This document shows, in pieces, positions 7,521 through 16,961 of a stretch of 39,843 nucleotides of DNA. Position 1 is the first letter of the stretch. Every line of letters starts with the position of its first letter. A model generated the notes under the pieces. That model had not been told where the DNA came from and did not search any database. It saw only the letters and a program-made list of their open reading frames with translations. The stretch spans positions 1-39,843 of the forward strand of contig JASHPJ010000134.1 of NCBI GenBank assembly GCA_030038195.1. Direction: 5' to 3'. This DNA comes from Acidobacteriaceae bacterium (GTDB lineage Bacteria; Acidobacteriota; Terriglobia; Terriglobales; Acidobacteriaceae). Made by a program: the position numbers and the translations under genes.

Positions 7521-9431
7521 TTGCGCGACTGCTGTCTTCTTGCCTGCGCTGTGTACGTAGCCTTGTCTTTCACCACTGTTACCCGCGCGCAGCAGGGACC
7601 GCCCAAACCGCAACAGGGAGGCATGGGCGGCATTGCCTCGGGCGTCTCTGCGGCTCCCGTCTACGACGCAGAGAAGCGGCCCATCACCGCCGGCGGATTC
7701 GTGGATAAAGGCCCGGTGATCTTTGAAGACATCACCCGGCAGGCCGGCCTCGCAGGCTGGCGCCACAAGATGGGCGTGCCGGAAAAGAACTTCATCGTTG
7801 AGACCAACGGCTCCGGCGTCTGCCTCATCGACTACGACAACGACGGCTGGCTCGATATCTACCTGGTCAACGGCTCGACCTTCGACGCGCTCGACGGCAA
7901 GGAAGAGCCGCCGCACGCCGCACTCTTCCACAACAATCACGACGGCACATTCACCGACGTGAGCGCCAAGGCCGGCGTGACCAACGACCGCTGGGGCTAC
8001 GGCTGCTCCGTCGCCGACTATGACAACGACGGCTGGCCCGATCTCTTTGTGGGCAACTACGGCGAGAACCGGCTTTATCACAACAACCACGACGGCACGT
8101 TTACCGACGTTGCTCCCAAGGCCGGCGTCACGCTGGGCAACTGGTCCACGGGCTCGGCCTGGGGCGACTACGACGGCGATGGTAAGCTCGATCTCTACGT
8201 GGCCGGCTACGTGCACTTCGACCGCAACAACCTGCCCATTGGCGGCAGCAAGGCCATGGGCTACTCGTACTGCCAGTATCGCGGCGCGGCCGTGAACTGC
8301 GGCCCGCGCGGCCTCGTCGGCGAGCCCGACCACCTTTTTCACAACAACGGCGACGGAACATTCACTGACGTGACCGTGAAGGCCGGTGTCGAAGATAAGG
8401 AACGCTATTACGGCTTTACGCCCATCTTCATCGACATCAACGGCGACGGCAAACCCGACCTTGTGGTGGGCAACGACTCGGTTCCCAACTACCTCTACAT
8501 CAACAAAGGCGACGGCACCTTCGACGACCAGAGCTACATCTCCGGCTTCGCGCTCAACAGCGACGGCCGTGAGATCGCCTCCATGGGCATCACCGCCGGC
8601 GACTACGAGAACAACGGCCTCGTCGATTTCTTCGTCACTGACTTTGGCGACGACTACAAGGTGCTCTTCCACAACGATGGTGACGCCAGCTTTACCGACG
8701 TGAGCTACAAAGCCGGCGTGGCGCAGACGACGATTCCATTCGTCGGCTGGGGCGACGGCTTCATCGACTACGACAACGACGGCTGGCTCGACCTATTCAT
8801 GGTCAACGGCCACGTCTATCCGCAGGTGGACCAGCACGACTGGGGCACTACCTTTGCAGAACGCCCGCTGCTCTTTCGCAACGTGCCCGACAGCAGCGGG
8901 AAGGGGCGCAAGTTCGAGTACATTCCACCGGTCAAAGGCACTGGCCTTGCCGACCTGATCCCGGCGCGCGGCGCGGCCTTCGGCGACCTGTTCAACGACG
9001 GCAAGATCGACGTGGTCATCAGCCCTATCGACGGCCCGCCGGTGCTGCTGCGCAACGTGAACCCCGATCATCACCACTGGGTCGAGCTCAAACTGGTGGG
9101 CGGTCCCAAAAGCCCGCGCGACGCCACCTGCGCTACCGTCTATCTCACCGCCAACGGCATGCGCCAGCGCCGGGACGTGCTCTCAAGCGAAAGCTACATC
9201 TCCGCCAACGATCGCCGCCTGCACTTCGGCCTGGGCGACGCCGCCAGCGCCGGCGCGGCAGAGATTCACTGGCCCTCCGGCGCGAAGGAAACCATCAAGC
9301 TGCCCGCCGTTGACCGCATCTACACGATTACCGAGGGCAAGGGCATTACCGGCGCGCTCTGCGGCGGACGGCCCTGCGACACAACCACGGCCAGGCAGGA
9401 GCTGCCGCGCCGGGCGCTGCACGATCAATGA
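7521..9431 (+). CDS. CRTAC1 family secreted FG-GAP/VCBS repeat protein
   Basis: A 636-residue protein with a signal peptide (RDCCLLACAVYVALSFTTVTRA) starting at a TTG codon, supported by GGAGG 10 nt upstream and the fit of the signal peptide. At least six FG-GAP/VCBS repeats follow, each with a DYDNDGWLD- or DGDGKLDLY-like calcium-binding loop, predicting an extracellular beta-propeller. The C-terminal ~100 residues (WVELKLVGG... to ...EIHWPSGAKETI) are the ASPIC/UnbV module that, with the repeats, defines the CRTAC1 family, very abundant in Acidobacteriota and Planctomycetota. The molecular role is unknown, perhaps binding of glycans or surface partners. It is flanked by exported hydrolases but is not obviously in an operon. 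Confidence 0.88.
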   Translation: MRDCCLLACAVYVALSFTTVTRAQQGPPKPQQGGMGGIASGVSAAPVYDAEKRPITAGGFVDKGPVIFEDITRQAGLAGWRHKMGVPEKNFIVETNGSGVCLIDYDNDGWLDIYLVNGSTFDALDGKEEPPHAALFHNNHDGTFTDVSAKAGVTNDRWGYGCSVADYDNDGWPDLFVGNYGENRLYHNNHDGTFTDVAPKAGVTLGNWSTGSAWGDYDGDGKLDLYVAGYVHFDRNNLPIGGSKAMGYSYCQYRGAAVNCGPRGLVGEPDHLFHNNGDGTFTDVTVKAGVEDKERYYGFTPIFIDINGDGKPDLVVGNDSVPNYLYINKGDGTFDDQSYISGFALNSDGREIASMGITAGDYENNGLVDFFVTDFGDDYKVLFHNDGDASFTDVSYKAGVAQTTIPFVGWGDGFIDYDNDGWLDLFMVNGHVYPQVDQHDWGTTFAERPLLFRNVPDSSGKGRKFEYIPPVKGTGLADLIPARGAAFGDLFNDGKIDVVISPIDGPPVLLRNVNPDHHHWVELKLVGGPKSPRDATCATVYLTANGMRQRRDVLSSESYISANDRRLHFGLGDAASAGAAEIHWPSGAKETIKLPAVDRIYTITEGKGITGALCGGRPCDTTTARQELPRRALHDQ

Positions 9432-9767
9432 AGTCGATACGGCGTGGCCGGAGCAGGAATCGGATCCGGCGGCTTAGGCAGCTTGTCCGGATCGATCTTT
9501 GCTGCGCCGGCGAGTCCCGTCCCGGTCACGCTTGCAATCGAGAAACGAACTCACCCGCACAATACCGCCGCCGGGGTATTTGCAACCGTGAGCGCCTGTC
9601 GGCGCGTACTTTGCCGTATGCTGCCACCAGTTCGCAAAGCGGACTTGCAAGCGATTCCCAGCCCGGAACTTGATATACTGCCGGGCAATCGCAGTTTCCT
9701 GTGCAGGCTTTCTTTCCGCAAGCCGCCCGGCACGCCGCACGTAGATCTCTACCAAGGACAATTTGAG
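9432..9767. other. 336-bp intergenic region upstream of the S15 hydrolase
   Basis: Open frames run through this stretch in phase with the next gene, but their residues look like random reading, so I see no gene. It holds one candidate promoter (9671-9679) and a modest ribosome binding site AAGGA (9754-9758). Confidence 0.5.
9671..9679 (+). promoter_or_regulatory. Extended -10 promoter candidate of the S15 hydrolase gene
   Basis: TGATATACT is an extended -10 element (TG-n-TATACT). No good -35 box lies at standard distance, which extended -10 promoters tolerate. The start of transcription near 9686 would leave an ~80-nt leader. Confidence 0.4.
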
Positions 9768-11726
9768 ATGAGCATCCTCTGCCGCTTCGCCGTTCGTGCC
9801 GTTTTGTTCTTCGCCGCATCCGTTCTCTTCGCCCAGGCGCAGGCGCAAACCCCACCCATGATGCCGGATATCCCGCCCTCTTTCATGCCGCCGCACATCG
9901 GCTATAACTTCACTAGGCGCGTGGTCATGATCCCCATGCGCGATGGCGTGAAGCTCTACACGGTCATCGCCATCCCCAAGGGCGTCACCCACGCGCCGAT
10001 CATTCTCACCCGCACGCCTTACAACGCCGCCTCGCGTCTCCACGTCGAGGTCACGCCTTACCTGGCCGGCCAGATGATGGTGGGCGACGACGTCTGGATC
10101 GATGCCGGCTTTATCCGCGTCTTTCAGGACGTGCGCGGCAAGTACGGCTCCGAGGGCGACTACGTCATGACTCCTCCGCCTACCGGCCCGCTCAATCCCC
10201 ACGGACCCAACGACACCACCGACGCCTGGGACACCATCGACTGGCTGGTGAAAAACGTGCCCGAGTGCAACGGCCGCGTGGGCATGATCGGCTCGTCGTA
10301 TGAGGGCTTTACAGTCGTGATGGCGCTTCTCGATCCGCACCCCGCGCTCAAGGTAGCCGCGCCGGAGAGCCCCATGATCGACGGCTGGATGGGCGACGAC
10401 TGGTTCCACTACGGCGCATTCCGCCAGATCAACCTCGACTACTTCACGGAGCAGACCACCGCACGCGGCGCAGGCGAAGCTATCCCGCGCCTCAACTACG
10501 ACGACTACACCAACTTCCTCGAGCAGGGCTCGGCCGGCGACTTTGCTCGCTACGGCGGCCTTGAGCAGCTTCCCTTCTGGCGCAAGATTGAAGAGCATCC
10601 GGCCTACGACGAGTTCTGGCAGGACCAGGCGCTCGATAAGCTCATCGCCAAGGTCCCGCTCAAGGTGCCCGTCCTATGGGAGCAGGGCCTCTGGGACCAG
10701 GAAGACATGTGGGGCGCCAACCACTCCTGGGCCGCCGTGGAGCCCAAAGATACGAACAACGACAAGAACTTCCTGGTGATGGGACCGTGGTTCCACAGCC
10801 AGATCAACCGCAAGGGATGGAACTTGGGCCCGCTGCAGTGGAAGGGCGACACCGCGGAGCAGTACCGGCGCGACGTTCTGCTGCCGTTTTTCAGGCAATA
10901 TCTAGTGGAAGGCGCGCCCAAGGCCGACACTCCTCCCGTGCTCGTCTATAATACCGGCGAAAACCACTGGGACCGCTTCAAGAGCTGGCCGCTGAGCTGC
11001 GACGCCGGCTGCCCCGACAAGTCCAGACCCATCTATCTCCAGGCAGACGGCATGCTCTCTTTTGATCCGCCCACCGCCGGCGAGGCCCGCTACACCGAGT
11101 ACGTCTCCGATCCCGCCAAGCCCGTGCCCTTCTCGCCGCGTCCCTTCGTCGCCGGCGACGAGGACAACTGGCGCATCTGGCTGGTGCGCGATCAGCGCTT
11201 CGTCGATGGCCGCCCTGACGTGCTCACCTTTGAAACCGATCCGCTCACCGAGCCGCTGCGCCTGGCCGGCCGGCCCATCGTGAACCTCTACGCCTCCACC
11301 AGCGGCACAGACAGCGACTGGGTGGTCAAGCTCATCGACGTCTACCCCGGCACGTATCCTTACAACGCGCCCATGGGCGGCTACGAGCTACCCATCGCCA
11401 CCGACATCTTCCGCGGCCGCTACCGCACCAGCTTCGAGCATCCCGAGCCCATCACGCCCGGCCAGCCATTGCTCTATAACTTCGGTCTGCCCATGGTGAA
11501 CCACGTCTTCGAGCCCGGCCATCGCATCATGGTCCAGGTGCAGTCCACGCTGTTCCCGCTCTACGACCGCAACCCGCAGACCTACGTGCCCAACATCTTC
11601 CATGCCAAACCCTCTGACTACCAGAAAGCCACGCAGCGCATCTGGCATGCGCCCGACGACGCCAGTTTCATCAGCCTGCCCGTTGTGCCGGAAGAATCTG
11701 GACCTCGTCCAAAACACACAAACTGA
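9768..11726 (+). CDS. CocE/NonD family hydrolase (peptidase S15-like), exported
   Basis: A 652-residue alpha/beta-hydrolase with an N-terminal signal peptide (CRFAVRAVLFFAASVLFAQAQA). It belongs to the X-Pro dipeptidyl-peptidase S15/cocaine-esterase/glutaryl-7-ACA-acylase group. FQDVRGKYGSEG is a family motif. The nucleophile is S177 in GSSYEG, and the probable rest of the triad is D310 in GLWDQED and H343 in GPWFHSQ. The last ~200 residues (from about TFETDPLTEPLRLAGRP) form the jelly-roll C-terminal domain. The ATG at 9768 is preferred over the longer frame because it begins the signal peptide and follows AAGGA. It should cleave an ester or amide in the periplasm or outside; the substrate cannot be told. 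The next gene begins 44 bp downstream. Confidence 0.88.
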   Translation: MSILCRFAVRAVLFFAASVLFAQAQAQTPPMMPDIPPSFMPPHIGYNFTRRVVMIPMRDGVKLYTVIAIPKGVTHAPIILTRTPYNAASRLHVEVTPYLAGQMMVGDDVWIDAGFIRVFQDVRGKYGSEGDYVMTPPPTGPLNPHGPNDTTDAWDTIDWLVKNVPECNGRVGMIGSSYEGFTVVMALLDPHPALKVAAPESPMIDGWMGDDWFHYGAFRQINLDYFTEQTTARGAGEAIPRLNYDDYTNFLEQGSAGDFARYGGLEQLPFWRKIEEHPAYDEFWQDQALDKLIAKVPLKVPVLWEQGLWDQEDMWGANHSWAAVEPKDTNNDKNFLVMGPWFHSQINRKGWNLGPLQWKGDTAEQYRRDVLLPFFRQYLVEGAPKADTPPVLVYNTGENHWDRFKSWPLSCDAGCPDKSRPIYLQADGMLSFDPPTAGEARYTEYVSDPAKPVPFSPRPFVAGDEDNWRIWLVRDQRFVDGRPDVLTFETDPLTEPLRLAGRPIVNLYASTSGTDSDWVVKLIDVYPGTYPYNAPMGGYELPIATDIFRGRYRTSFEHPEPITPGQPLLYNFGLPMVNHVFEPGHRIMVQVQSTLFPLYDRNPQTYVPNIFHAKPSDYQKATQRIWHAPDDASFISLPVVPEESGPRPKHTN

Positions 11727-11770
11727 CACGCAAACTCTGGCTTCGCTCTCCATGCAGTATCCTCAGGAGC

Positions 11771-12763
11771 GTGGACACGGCCTCATCCAAGCCGGGCGAT
11801 CTTGTCGGCGATCTTGTCCTGCCGGTCGAAGCGGGCCAGCCGTCTGTCGGGCCAGAGCCCACGCCCACCCTTCCACAAACCATTCCGCCTTCGCTGCTCG
11901 ACGAGCTCTGGAGCCGCGCCGAAGCCGAGCCGCTCGGCCTTGCCCGCGCCGAGTTTGCCGAAGCACTCAGCGCCGTCAGCGCGAAGCTGAACTACAATCA
12001 GCCGCCCGGCATCCTTGCCGACGCCGCGCAAAAAGCCGCTTTCTACCGCGGCCTCCATCTCGCCGAGCTCGCGCTCGCGCAGGCCTGCGCACTCGGCCGT
12101 GAAGCCGCATGGGAGCGTTTCCTGGGCCTTCATCGCGCCTCGCTCACTCAGGCTGCCATTGCCATCACCGGCTCTGCCTCACTGGGTGAAGAGCTAGCCG
12201 ACTCCCTCTACGCCGAGCTGTACGGCCTGCGCGAGCTTGACGGCCTGCGCCGGTCTCCGCTTTCGAGTTACACCGGCCGCGGCTCACTCGCCGGATGGCT
12301 GCGTACTACGCTCGTCCAGCGCTTTCGCGATCATCATCGCCGCACGCGTCGTGAAGTGCCGCTCGACGGCATAGACAGCACTGCTGCACCGGCCGCGTCG
12401 CCGCGGCGACCGCCGGCCGAAACAACCGCGCTCACCGCAGCCATCGCCCGTACGCTTCAGGAGCTCGGCCCCGAAGACCGCTTTCTCCTGGTGGCCTATT
12501 ATCTCGATCGCCAGACGCTGCTCCAGATCTCCCGCACACTGCATGTTCATGAGGCCACCATCAGCCGGCGGCTCAAGCGTCTCGTCGCCGGCCTGCGCAA
12601 GCAACTGCTTGGGAATCTGTGCGCAAGCGGGCTCAGCCGCGCCGCCGCGGAAGAGGCGTTGGACGCGGACCCGCGCGACATCGAAATAAATCTCCGCGCC
12701 CTGCTGCAAACTTCGCAGGTTTCCGCGTTCCAATCACAGAGGGCCGCATCGGACCGACTATGA
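11771..12763 (+). CDS. RNA polymerase sigma factor, ECF-like
   Basis: A 330-residue sigma-70-family protein. A Pro-rich N-terminal extension (~60 residues) precedes a region-2-like part (DSLYAELYGL ... SYTGRGSLAGWLRTTLVQRFRDHHRR, about residues 155-190). A low-complexity linker leads to region 4 (GPEDRFLLVAYYLDRQTL ... HEATISRRLKRLVAGLRKQLL, about residues 232-280), whose helix-turn-helix reads the -35 box. A further ~50 residues extend past the usual ECF end. The start is uncertain: the GTG at 11771 has AGGAG only one base upstream, too close, and a TATCCT box 6 nt upstream, which would suit a leaderless start. The 3' end overlaps the anti-sigma gene by ATGA (12760-12763), strong evidence for a sigma/anti-sigma pair. 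Confidence 0.85.
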   Translation: MDTASSKPGDLVGDLVLPVEAGQPSVGPEPTPTLPQTIPPSLLDELWSRAEAEPLGLARAEFAEALSAVSAKLNYNQPPGILADAAQKAAFYRGLHLAELALAQACALGREAAWERFLGLHRASLTQAAIAITGSASLGEELADSLYAELYGLRELDGLRRSPLSSYTGRGSLAGWLRTTLVQRFRDHHRRTRREVPLDGIDSTAAPAASPRRPPAETTALTAAIARTLQELGPEDRFLLVAYYLDRQTLLQISRTLHVHEATISRRLKRLVAGLRKQLLGNLCASGLSRAAAEEALDADPRDIEINLRALLQTSQVSAFQSQRAASDRL

Positions 12764-14211
12764 GCGAGCTGCTCCAATCCGGGCAACATTCTCATCCTGA
12801 CGCTGACCAGCTCAGTGCGTTCGTCGAGCAGGCACTGCCTGCGCACGAGCGTGAACAGGTGCTGGCGCATCTGGCTGTCTGCGCCGATTGCCGCGAAACC
12901 GTTGCGCTCTCGCTACCGTACCTTGAAGCACCGCAGATACAGGAGCCCACGCGCAGGCCGTGGTTCCGCGGCTGGACTGTCTTTGTGCCAGCAGCCGCTG
13001 CACTGGCCGCGTCCATCTTCTTCGCCGTCTCCATTCATCGCGCAAGGATTGGCCGCGGAATTGCCGTACAGCCTGCACAGATCGCCACGTCGCAGCGGCC
13101 TGCGCCTGTTCCGCCGCCCACAGAAGCGCCCGCACCGCGCACAGCCGTGCCAGTCGCAAAGCAATCCCGTCCGGAAGATCGCCGCGTGCTTGCGCCTGCT
13201 GCACCCCCCCTTGAACGCCAGCGCGTGGACATGCTCGCCGCAGCTCCACAGGCCATGCCGCCTGCGCCGGTCGTGGCGATCGCCAGCAACAACGCAAAGC
13301 CAGCCGCATCTACATCGGGAAGCGGAGTGGCCACTTCAATCCAAAGCCCCGCTATGCCGCTGGCTGCTACGCCTTCGCCGTCGGCCACCAATGCACCGCC
13401 CGGCTCCGCAACTCAAACCGTTGCCGTCACCCATCAAGCGCCGATACTGAACACAGCATCCGCCTCGCTCGACCTCAGCATCACTCCGCCCGCGCAGGCA
13501 ATCGTCTTCAAGCATCCCTTGCCCAGCGGCCAGGCGCCGCTCTCCGTCGCGGTCAACGGCCGCCTGATCCTCGCCATCGACGCACGCAACGCCGTCTATC
13601 TCAGCCGTGACTCCGGCAGGCACTGGACTCTTGTCTCCACGCCATGGCGGGGCCGCGCCATCCGGGCCGAGCTCGTGTCGCGCAACGCTGTTCTCGCGCC
13701 CGCAGCAGGAGCATTGCAAAACGGCAGGATGGCAGCCTTCGCCGCTGCTGCTGCGCCCACTCTGCCGGTGAACACCGCCAGCCTCACCGGAGCAGTGACG
13801 GATGCGACCGGTGCAGCGATTCCCAATGCAACTGTCATCCTGCGCAACACAGCATCCAATACCGAGCGCACACTGATCACCGATGCCAACGGCCGCTATC
13901 TCGCCGGCAATCTAGCCCCCGGCAGCTACACCATCGATGCACGAGCCGCCGGCTTCCAGGAGCAACACATTACCGGCATCGTGGTTGCACCCACCACGCA
14001 GAGTGTGCAAAATCTTACACTGCAAGTGGGCGCCGTAGGCCAGTCCATCGAAGTGACGGGCGGAGCAGAGGCAGTGCCCATAAACTCTGCCGTGGTGAGC
14101 AAGGCGCTCAAGATCCCGGCCTACGCTCCTCTACAACCTGCCTTCGCCATCACTACTGACACCGGCGAGCGCTGGACCAGCACCGACGGAGTAACCTGGC
14201 AACGCCAGTAA
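12760..14211 (+). CDS. Membrane anti-sigma factor with zinc finger and receptor-like outer domains
   Basis: A 483-residue single-pass protein. The cytoplasmic part carries the zinc-binding anti-sigma motif H-x3-C-x2-C (H37, C41, C44), which should hold the upstream sigma factor. A transmembrane helix spans about residues 72-92. A long Ala/Pro-rich linker runs to about residue 245. The outer part then has an Asp-box-like segment (LSRDSGRHWT, about 281-290), a carboxypeptidase-regulatory-like (CnaB-type) domain (about 341-430, SLTGAVTDATGAAIPNATV to LQVGAVGQSIEV), and a final Asp-box-like piece (TTDTGERWTSTDG). The carboxypeptidase-like domain resembles the N-terminal domain of acidobacterial TonB-dependent receptors. 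The role of the outer part is inferred to be sensing or docking. The start overlaps the sigma gene's stop by four bases. Confidence 0.82.
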   Translation: MSELLQSGQHSHPDADQLSAFVEQALPAHEREQVLAHLAVCADCRETVALSLPYLEAPQIQEPTRRPWFRGWTVFVPAAAALAASIFFAVSIHRARIGRGIAVQPAQIATSQRPAPVPPPTEAPAPRTAVPVAKQSRPEDRRVLAPAAPPLERQRVDMLAAAPQAMPPAPVVAIASNNAKPAASTSGSGVATSIQSPAMPLAATPSPSATNAPPGSATQTVAVTHQAPILNTASASLDLSITPPAQAIVFKHPLPSGQAPLSVAVNGRLILAIDARNAVYLSRDSGRHWTLVSTPWRGRAIRAELVSRNAVLAPAAGALQNGRMAAFAAAAAPTLPVNTASLTGAVTDATGAAIPNATVILRNTASNTERTLITDANGRYLAGNLAPGSYTIDARAAGFQEQHITGIVVAPTTQSVQNLTLQVGAVGQSIEVTGGAEAVPINSAVVSKALKIPAYAPLQPAFAITTDTGERWTSTDGVTWQRQ

Positions 14212-14234
14212 CTTCCCTTTGCTTAATCGTTTGC

Positions 14235-14272
14235 ACCTGGACCTGCCGCGCCTCGGGCCAGGTTTGTATTTT
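14235..14272 (+). terminator. Rho-independent terminator after the anti-sigma gene
   Basis: ACCTGG (14235-14240) pairs with CCAGGT (14258-14263), extended by two inner pairs past a mismatch, and is followed by TTGTATTTT. It separates the sigma/anti-sigma unit from the copper operon. Confidence 0.55.
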
Positions 14273-14281
14273 CTGAATAGG

Positions 14282-14304
14282 AATAGGGGGTATAGGTATA
14301 TAAT
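14282..14304 (+). promoter_or_regulatory. CsoR-like operator and -10 box of the copper operon
   Basis: The sequence ATAGGGGGTATAGGTAT (14283-14299), whose reverse complement is ATACCTATACCCCCTAT, has the G-tract/C-tract flanked by ATA/TAT typical of CsoR operators. It abuts TATAAT (14299-14304), so bound repressor would block RNA polymerase. A CsoR gene ends this same operon. The -35 box is not clear. Confidence 0.6.
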
Positions 14305-14326
14305 AACAAGCAGGAGTAGTGCCCTT

Positions 14327-14539
14327 ATGGAAAACATTGTCCTACTGTCCATCGAAGGAATGCATTGCGACGGCTGCGTCCGCCGCGTAACCAACGCAAT
14401 CACCGCCATTGAGGGAGCGCGCCCCGCGTCCGTCCAGGTAGGCTCGGCCACCGTAGTCATCGATCCCACGCATGCATCTGCTGAGCAGGTTGCGAACGCA
14501 ATCAATCGCATCGGCTTCACTGCTCACGTTGAGCGCTGA
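14327..14539 (+). CDS. copZ: CopZ-like copper chaperone (heavy-metal-associated domain)
   Basis: A 70-residue single HMA domain with the metal motif MHCDGC (M-x-C-x-x-C) near residue 10 and the beta-alpha-beta-beta-alpha-beta pattern ending in [12 protein letters not shown]. It binds Cu(I) in the cytosol and hands it to the ATPase encoded 17 bp downstream. The ATG at 14327 is fixed by AGGAG at 14312-14316; upstream in-frame codons run through the operator and are not coding. It is the first gene of copZ-copA-csoR and should be induced by copper through CsoR. Confidence 0.88.
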   Translation: MENIVLLSIEGMHCDGCVRRVTNAITAIEGARPASVQVGSATVVIDPTHASAEQVANAINRIGFTAHVER

Positions 14540-14556
14540 CCCGAGGGAGGCTCACA

Positions 14557-16953
14557 ATGTCGAATCCTTCTGCGACCGGTTCAGCCGAAAGCAATGCCGC
14601 CACAGCCGTGGCGCTGGAGCGCGTCAACATCCCGGTCACCGGCATGACCTGCGCGGCCTGCCAGGTGTTTGTGCAGCGCACGCTCGCACAGCAGGCGGGC
14701 GTGCAGGACGCGACCGTCAGCCTCATGCTGCACAATGCAACCGTTACATTCGATCCGCGCGCCACCTCCATCGCCGCGCTGGTTGAATCGATCCGCAGCA
14801 CTGGCTACGGCGCGGAGATGCCTGCGCCCGTCGATTCAGCTCTTGCAGCACAGGAGCGCAGCGATGCAGAACAGCAGCGCGAGTATCGCGATCTGCGCCG
14901 CAAGGCATGGATCAGCGGCATTGCCGGCGTCGTCGCCATGGTTCTCTCCATGCCGCTGATGAGCATGCCTGGCGCGCGCGGCCTTGAGCGCATGCGCGAC
15001 CCGTTCATGAACTGGTCCGCGCGCCTGCTCGATCCGGTCATGCATGCTGTGTTCCCGTGGGTCTACCAGCTCGGCGCGAACACCATCCGCTGGTTCCTCT
15101 TTGTGCTTTCCGCATTCGTCGCTGCGTGGGCCGGCCGCCGCTTTTATGTCAAGGCCTGGTCCGCGCTGCTGCACAAAACAGCCGATATGAACACGCTTAT
15201 CGCCCTCGGCACAGGCGCTGCGCTTCTCTACTCCGCAGCCACCACCGTCGTGCCTGGCTTCTTTCTCGTCCACGGCATCGCGCCCGATGTCTACTACGAT
15301 GCCGCCTTGCTCATCATCGCTCTTGTTCTTACCGGCAACGCCCTTGAAAGCCGCGCCAAGGGCCGCACTGCACAGGCTCTTCGCAGGCTGGTGCAGTTGC
15401 AGCCAAAGACGGCGCGTGTCAAGCGTGACAGCATCGAAATCGATCTCCCGCTCGACGCGATTCAGCATGGCGACATCATCCTCGTCCGCCCCGGCGAGCG
15501 CATCCCGACAGACGGCGTTGTCCTCTCCGGCAAAAGCAGCGTGGACGAATCGATGCTCACCGGCGAATCGATGCCGGTGGAAAAATCCACGCAGGATCGC
15601 GTGATCGGCGGCACGCTCAACCAACGCGGATCGCTTGCGTATCGCGCCACCGCGCTCGGCGCAGAAAGCATGCTCGCGCAGATCGTGCGCCTGCTGCGTG
15701 ACTCGCAGGCCTCGCGCGCGCCCGTGCAGCGGCTCGCCGACCGCATCAGCGCCATCTTTGTACCCTCGGTCCTGGTCATCGCCATTGCCACCTTCGCCGC
15801 ATGGCGACTGGTCGCGCCCGCCGCTGGTATCATGCAGGCCTTCGCCGCCGCGGTCACCGTGCTGGTGATTGCCTGTCCCTGCGCCATGGGACTCGCCGTT
15901 CCTACTGCAGTCATGGTGGCCACCGGCCGCGGCGCGGCCTTTGGCCTGCTGATCAAAGGCGGCGAAGCGCTCGAGCGCCTCGAAAAAATCGACACCGTCG
16001 TGCTCGACAAGACAGGCACCATCACCGCGGGACGGCCGGGCGTCGTAGAGATTGTGCCCGCGCCGGCCGCCGGCTTCACGCCGGACAATCTTCTGCGCAT
16101 CGCCGCCGCGCTCGAGCGCTCCAGCGAACATCCGCTGGGCGAAGCTGTCGTTCGCCGCGCCAGCCAGAGCGGCGCGGCGCTGCCCCAGGCCGAGTCCTTC
16201 GAATCCCTCCCCGGTCGCGGCATCGCCGGAACGGCCGAGGGCCGCGCGGTGCTCGTGGGCAATCCTGCGCTGCTGCGCGACTACGCCGTCTCTATCGATC
16301 CACTTGCCCAGGATGCCGAGCGACTTGCACAAGAGGGCTGCACGTCGCTCTGGATCGCCATCGACGGCGCATTGGCGGGAATCATCGCCGTTGCCGACAC
16401 CGTGAAGCCGACCTCGCGCGAAGCCACCCGCCAGCTTCATCGCGAGAACCTTCGCGTCATCATGCTCACCGGCGACAATGAACATACCGCACGTGCCATT
16501 GCACGCGAGGTCGGCGTGGACGATATTATTGCCGGCGTTCTTCCGCAGGGCAAGGTCGACGCCATTCGCCGCCTGCAATCCGATCATCGCGTGGTGGCCA
16601 TGGTAGGCGACGGCGTGAACGACGCTCCCGCCCTTGCACAAGCCGACGTTGGCATCACCATGGCTACAGGCGCTGACATCGCCATGGAAGCTGGCGACGT
16701 GACGCTCATGCGCAGCGACCTGACCGGCGTGGCCGCCGCTATCGCGCTCTCGCGCGGCACCATGCGTGTCATGCGCCAGAATCTCTTCTGGGCGTTTGCC
16801 TACAACATCATCGGCATCCCCATCGCCGCGGGTATCCTCTACCCCGTCTGTGGATTGCTGCTCAGCCCCGTGCTGGCCAGCGCGGCCATGGCGTTCAGCT
16901 CGTTCAGTGTAGTCACCAACAGCTTGCGTTTGAGCCGATTGAAGCTTGCCTGA
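14557..16953 (+). CDS. copA: CopA, copper-exporting P1B-type ATPase
   Basis: A 798-residue P-type ATPase that pumps Cu(I) out of the cytosol. The N-terminus has one metal-binding domain (GMTCAAC, C32 and C35). The transmembrane core carries the CPC ion motif (C440-P441-C442, [12 protein letters not shown]). DKTGTITAG gives the phosphorylated Asp (D484). TGES in the actuator domain, [10 protein letters not shown] (the P1B-type HP motif) and [17 protein letters not shown] complete the set. The length is usual. GGGAGG at 14545-14550 precedes the ATG. It lies between copZ and csoR with gaps of 17 and 8 bp. The CPC motif and the CsoR neighbour support copper rather than zinc or cadmium. Confidence 0.95.
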   Translation: MSNPSATGSAESNAATAVALERVNIPVTGMTCAACQVFVQRTLAQQAGVQDATVSLMLHNATVTFDPRATSIAALVESIRSTGYGAEMPAPVDSALAAQERSDAEQQREYRDLRRKAWISGIAGVVAMVLSMPLMSMPGARGLERMRDPFMNWSARLLDPVMHAVFPWVYQLGANTIRWFLFVLSAFVAAWAGRRFYVKAWSALLHKTADMNTLIALGTGAALLYSAATTVVPGFFLVHGIAPDVYYDAALLIIALVLTGNALESRAKGRTAQALRRLVQLQPKTARVKRDSIEIDLPLDAIQHGDIILVRPGERIPTDGVVLSGKSSVDESMLTGESMPVEKSTQDRVIGGTLNQRGSLAYRATALGAESMLAQIVRLLRDSQASRAPVQRLADRISAIFVPSVLVIAIATFAAWRLVAPAAGIMQAFAAAVTVLVIACPCAMGLAVPTAVMVATGRGAAFGLLIKGGEALERLEKIDTVVLDKTGTITAGRPGVVEIVPAPAAGFTPDNLLRIAAALERSSEHPLGEAVVRRASQSGAALPQAESFESLPGRGIAGTAEGRAVLVGNPALLRDYAVSIDPLAQDAERLAQEGCTSLWIAIDGALAGIIAVADTVKPTSREATRQLHRENLRVIMLTGDNEHTARAIAREVGVDDIIAGVLPQGKVDAIRRLQSDHRVVAMVGDGVNDAPALAQADVGITMATGADIAMEAGDVTLMRSDLTGVAAAIALSRGTMRVMRQNLFWAFAYNIIGIPIAAGILYPVCGLLLSPVLASAAMAFSSFSVVTNSLRLSRLKLA

Positions 16954-16961
16954 GGAGTCCT

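Noticed and set aside
14836..16641. 601-codon minus-strand frame opposite copA
   Set aside because: copA carries every P-type ATPase motif; the antisense product is low complexity (Ala/Gly/Arg/His).
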